From NCBI RefSeq assembly GCF_004348515.1, contig NZ_SMKH01000051.1:1-33969 (forward strand): DNA of 33,969 bases, written 5' to 3'. How positions within the stretch are numbered: the stretch's first letter is position 1; each line of letters starts with the position of its first letter. Origin of the DNA: Actinomadura sp. KC345. Its GTDB lineage: Bacteria > Actinomycetota > Actinomycetes > Streptosporangiales > Streptosporangiaceae. The notes below the pieces were generated by a model. The model was not told where the DNA came from. It saw nothing but the letters and a program-made list of their open reading frames with translations, and ran no database searches. The position numbers and the translations under genes were made by a program. Positions 31,532 to 33,969 of the stretch are shown piece by piece.

Positions 31532-32356
31532 GTGACTAACCCTGACGGAGTGGATCCGGAGCCGGTCGATCTGCAGACCGGCCGGGCCCACGGCGCGCGG
31601 ATCTACGACTACATCCTGGGTGGCAAGGACCACTACGCCGCCGACCGTGCCGCTGGCAACGAGACGTTGCGGGTGTGGCCCGCGCTGCGCGTCCATATGC
31701 AGGCCAACCGGGCGTTCATGCATCGTGTCGCCCGCTACATGGCGATCGACAAGGGCATCAGGCAGTTCCTCGACATCGGTACCGGCATCCCGACCTCACC
31801 CAATTTCCACGAGGTCGTCCAAGAGATCGCGCCCGAATCCCGGGTCGTGTACGTCGACAACGATCCCATCGTGCTGGTGCACGCGCGGGCACTGATGAAC
31901 AGCGCGGCCGAGGGCCGGACCGCTTACGTCCAGGCGGACATGCGGGAGCCGGAGCGGATCTTCTCCGCCCCCGAACTGCTCTCCACCCTGGACCTGACTC
32001 AGCCGGTCGGGCTGACCGTGATCGCCGTGGTCCACTTCATCGAGGACGACGACGAGGCCCACCGCGTCGTCCGTGAACTCGTGGACGGGCTCTCGGCAGG
32101 AAGCTGGGTCGGGATCGCCATCGCCACCGACGACTTCGACCGTGACGTGCTGGCCCAGGTACAGCAGACCTACCACGCACACGGTGAGGCGCTGCGCTGG
32201 CGCAGCCACCGGCAGGCCCTGCGCTTCTTCGACGGGTTGGAGTTGGAGGAACCCGGCGTGGTGCAGATCCACAAATGGCGCCCCGAGTTGGGCCTGTCAC
32301 GTCCCGTCGATGACAAAGACATCGCCATGTACGGCGGAGTCGCGGTCAAACGCTGA
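31532..32356 (+). CDS. SAM-dependent methyltransferase of the DUF574/PF04672 family
   Basis: 274 residues from a GTG at 31532. The family N-terminus is unmistakable: GRAHGARIYDYILGGKDHYA. FLDIGTGIPTSPNFHEVVQE is motif I for S-adenosylmethionine, VVYVDNDPIVLVHARAL motif II, and VGLTVIAVVHFIEDDDEAH motif III/IV. The length is normal. These proteins are numerous in actinomycetes and their substrates are mostly unknown; many sit next to DUF397/XRE regulator pairs, which are absent here. An AT-rich TAAAAT about 20 bases upstream (31508-31513) may be a -10 element. Confidence 0.92.
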   Translation: MTNPDGVDPEPVDLQTGRAHGARIYDYILGGKDHYAADRAAGNETLRVWPALRVHMQANRAFMHRVARYMAIDKGIRQFLDIGTGIPTSPNFHEVVQEIAPESRVVYVDNDPIVLVHARALMNSAAEGRTAYVQADMREPERIFSAPELLSTLDLTQPVGLTVIAVVHFIEDDDEAHRVVRELVDGLSAGSWVGIAIATDDFDRDVLAQVQQTYHAHGEALRWRSHRQALRFFDGLELEEPGVVQIHKWRPELGLSRPVDDKDIAMYGGVAVKR

Positions 32357-32442
32357 CTCCACACACACCCAAGACTCAGCGGCCCCCGCCGCCGGGCACA
32401 CCTGACAGCACGTGCACCTGCACCCCTCCCGGGGCGTTCTGG

Positions 32443-32700
32443 ATGCTTCGGTTCCGCCGAACCCTGGACTGGCACATCACCCGCCGGCCCTGCGAGCTGG
32501 TCGCACTGGCCATCCAGTACGGTCTCATGGGCACCGTTCTGGACGCCCCCGCACTCCGGCGGCTATGCCTCCCGCAGCCACCGCGACACCCACAACGTCC
32601 CCGACGTTTCGAAACAGCTCTCGCCGTCGCTGAAACTGCAGACCACCTACGCAACGGGGCCACTGCGGGCGTCGAACTTCCGCCACAATCAACGAGGTGA
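32443..32700 (+). pseudogene. decayed tyrosine recombinase C-terminal fragment
   Basis: LRFRRTLDWHITRRP plus LVALAIQYG is the conserved R-x-x-R...H region of an actinobacterial integrase family. The following SGGYASRSHRDTHNVPDV, with the nucleophile Tyr in GYAS, is in the next frame from about 32550, and ALAVAETADHLRNGATAGVE is back in the first frame. Two nearby indels therefore scramble the active-site end while leaving the outer parts in register. No N-terminal half is found in 32357-32442. Confidence 0.6.
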
Positions 32701-32707
32701 CAGCTTG

Positions 32708-33220
32708 CTAATCCTGGAACAGCTGGCCGGTGTCCGGGTCGAGCAGTTCCAGCCGTTGCACGATCGTTTCCCGGACGCCCTGGTCGAGTTGGGCCGCGAC
32801 GCGGTGCTGTCCTTCGAAGTAGCGCCATGGAGCATCGGGCTCGGCGAGCTGGATGCCGGCGCCGGTGCAGGTCAATGCGATGACGGCGCTTTCGGCCTGG
32901 TCGCCAAGGTCTTGGTCGGCTAGGCGGTCCATGACGAACTCGTCGATGTCGTCACCGCGCAGGCCCGCGGCTTGGGCCTCGCGGACCAGGCGGATGGCGG
33001 CCGCGGCGGCTATCCGCCAGTCGATCTGGTGGTGCCAGCAGCAGTTCCGGGGGACCTGTCGGCGGACCAGCCAGGGCAGGTAGCGACGCAGATGGCGGCG
33101 CACCCAGACCTTCGGGCCGATCATGCATTTCGGTCCGCGGATTTCGTTGGGGACCGGGAGGCGGGCGACCTTCACCACGTCGTACACGTAGAAAGGGATC
33201 CACTTGCTACGTGCTGACAT
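32708..33220 (-). CDS. conserved-looking hypothetical protein
   Basis: 170 residues from ATG 33220 (MSARSKWIPFYVYDVVKVAR). Regions: CMIGPKVWVRRHLRRYLPWL, rich in aromatics and basic residues, CCWHHQ with Cys and His, a helical middle RIAAAAAIRLVREAQAAGL and an acidic DDIDEFVMDRLADQDLGDQA. No signal peptide or known motif is recognised. Codon use is normal for the window. It ends close to, and convergent with, the integrase remnant. Confidence 0.6.
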   Translation of the reverse strand: MSARSKWIPFYVYDVVKVARLPVPNEIRGPKCMIGPKVWVRRHLRRYLPWLVRRQVPRNCCWHHQIDWRIAAAAAIRLVREAQAAGLRGDDIDEFVMDRLADQDLGDQAESAVIALTCTGAGIQLAEPDAPWRYFEGQHRVAAQLDQGVRETIVQRLELLDPDTGQLFQD

Positions 33221-33281
33221 GCGAGGCGTCCTTGTCTCTCGCTCATGAAGTTCGGGCGGATCGGAGCGAACGTGGTCTGGC

Positions 33282-33846
33282 TCACTCCAAATGCGGGCAG
33301 GGATACTGTTCAGGGGTCCAAGGGCTGTGGCTGTGCTCGCGGTAGCGGTCATAGAAGCCCCCGCGCATGCCGACCTTGGGCGGTGGTGTACCAGATCAGG
33401 TCCGGGTGGCGGGCTTCGAGTTGCCCGAGTGCCAGGCGGCCCAGCCCGCAGAACTGCCAGTCGTCGGGGAAGCCGATCTTGTACAGCAGGCCGACGCAGC
33501 AGATGTCGCAGGTCCCGTACTTAACGTTGCCGAGTTCGATACCGTCGCCGACGATCGCGAACTCGAAGACCGGTGACCGCCGTGACTCGGTCCGCATTTG
33601 TTTGCTGCGGGTGGCGCGAGCGTGCTCGACGGTGTGCAGCCGGGCTTGGCCAGCCGCTTCGAACAGGCTCCAAGCCAGGTCAAGGTCGGTGACGGGGTGC
33701 GCTCCATCCGTGGAGATCGACTGCGGAGCGATCCAGCAGGGAGGCCAGGTGCGCCTTCCATGCCTGGGCGAACACTTCCGGTCGAAGGTGAGCAGTGTCC
33801 TGCGCAGCGACGGCCGCCAGATAGGCCTCCCGCACCAGCGTTCCCT
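33282..33846 (-). pseudogene. hypothetical (GNAT-like?) gene, two frameshifts and IS-truncated
   Basis: On the minus strand, AYLAAVAAQDTAHLRPEVFA, QAWKAHLASLLDRSA lies in one frame, then from about 33730 GAHPVTDLDLAWSLFEAAGQ, ARLHTVEHARATRSKQMRTE, SPVFEFAIVGDGIELGNVKY and GLGRLALGQLEARHPDLIWY in a second. At a run of five G near 33363 the frame shifts again to GFYDRYREHSHSPWTPEQYP, stopping at 33282. The 5' end is removed by the IS at 33843. The C-terminal part resembles the end of a GNAT acyltransferase fold (LG..AL..L, then A..FYDR), but this is weak. Confidence 0.5.
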
Positions 33847-33969
33847 CTCTGTCAGACTGCTGTGACACAAGGGACGGATGAGTCCTTCTGATATCGAGCA
33901 GGGCGAGACAGGACGAACAGCGCAGTGACGATGACCCTCGCCGACCAGGCCCGCGTGACCACACGGCAG
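33843..33969 (+). mobile_element. left end of an IS3-type element running out of the window
   Basis: Starts CCCTCTCTGTCAGACTGC and closely matches the inverted copy at 301-559. It interrupts the hypothetical gene to its left. The element continues past the right edge. Confidence 0.7.
33925..33969 (+). CDS. IS3-family transposase OrfA start (partial)
   Basis: GTG 33925 or ATG 33931 opens VTMTLADQARVTTRQ, equivalent to MTMTLADQAAVTTRQ at 477 on the minus strand. Only 15 codons are in the window. Confidence 0.65.
   Translation, partial: MTMTLADQARVTTRQ

Noticed and set aside
1..33969. CRISPR array or long tandem repeats
   Set aside because: No regularly spaced direct repeats were seen on either strand by eye; the repeats found are IS ends, palindromes and att-region arms.

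Overview
The window is GC-rich actinomycete DNA. The lineage call rests on very high third-position GC, GTG starts, a PF04672-type methyltransferase, a LAL-type LuxR regulator, an ECF41 sigma factor with its carboxymuconolactone-decarboxylase partner, and an integrase next to a tRNA-Val fragment. A Streptosporangiales-like host is plausible, but no marker gene proves it. It reads as accessory DNA: metabolic blocks set in a mosaic of nested and broken insertion sequences.

Layout. 1-560: IS3-type transposase fragments that truncate an ECF41 sigma factor gene (537-1299, also frameshifted). 1296-4877: the AhpD-like partner gene with a good ECF41-type promoter, then a MarR regulator, a quinone-oxidoreductase-like MDR enzyme and a DhaA/LinB-like haloalkane dehalogenase as a tight minus-strand operon, divergent from a second MarR gene whose start overlaps a palindrome. 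4878-11064: a nested transposon stack. Two different IS3 orfB remnants flank one IS30 element, whose transposase gene is split by a group II intron with its reverse transcriptase (7634-9815) and by an IS110 element (5854-7280). Removing both inserts in silico restores one 470-codon frame.

11190-23647: a complete acyl-CoA catabolic cluster. It has an SDR, two acyl-CoA dehydrogenases that look like the two halves of a heteromeric enzyme, two crotonases, two AMP-forming acyl-CoA ligases, a cysteine-less AhpD-fold protein, an NTF2/SnoaL-like protein and a 937-residue LAL regulator. The genes imply activation of a carboxylic acid to its CoA ester, alpha,beta-dehydrogenation, hydration and alcohol oxidation. 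The substrate cannot be read from sequence; a branched, terpenoid or steroid-like acid is a guess.

23709-29241: another mobile graveyard, with an IS3 end matching the one at 5340, broken SDR and LysR starts around an intact palindrome, ISL3 and IS5 fragments, and a truncated secreted-protein gene. It also holds the relic of an integrative element: a tyrosine recombinase whose N-terminus is replaced in frame by an IS5 helix-turn-helix, beside a 3' tRNA-Val fragment and four copies of an 11-bp repeat. 29228-33969: small cargo genes (degenerate IstB/DnaC-like ATPase, uridine-kinase-like P-loop protein, PIN-like protein, SAM methyltransferase, hypothetical proteins, a decayed second integrase), ending in the start of another copy of the IS seen, inverted, at the left edge.
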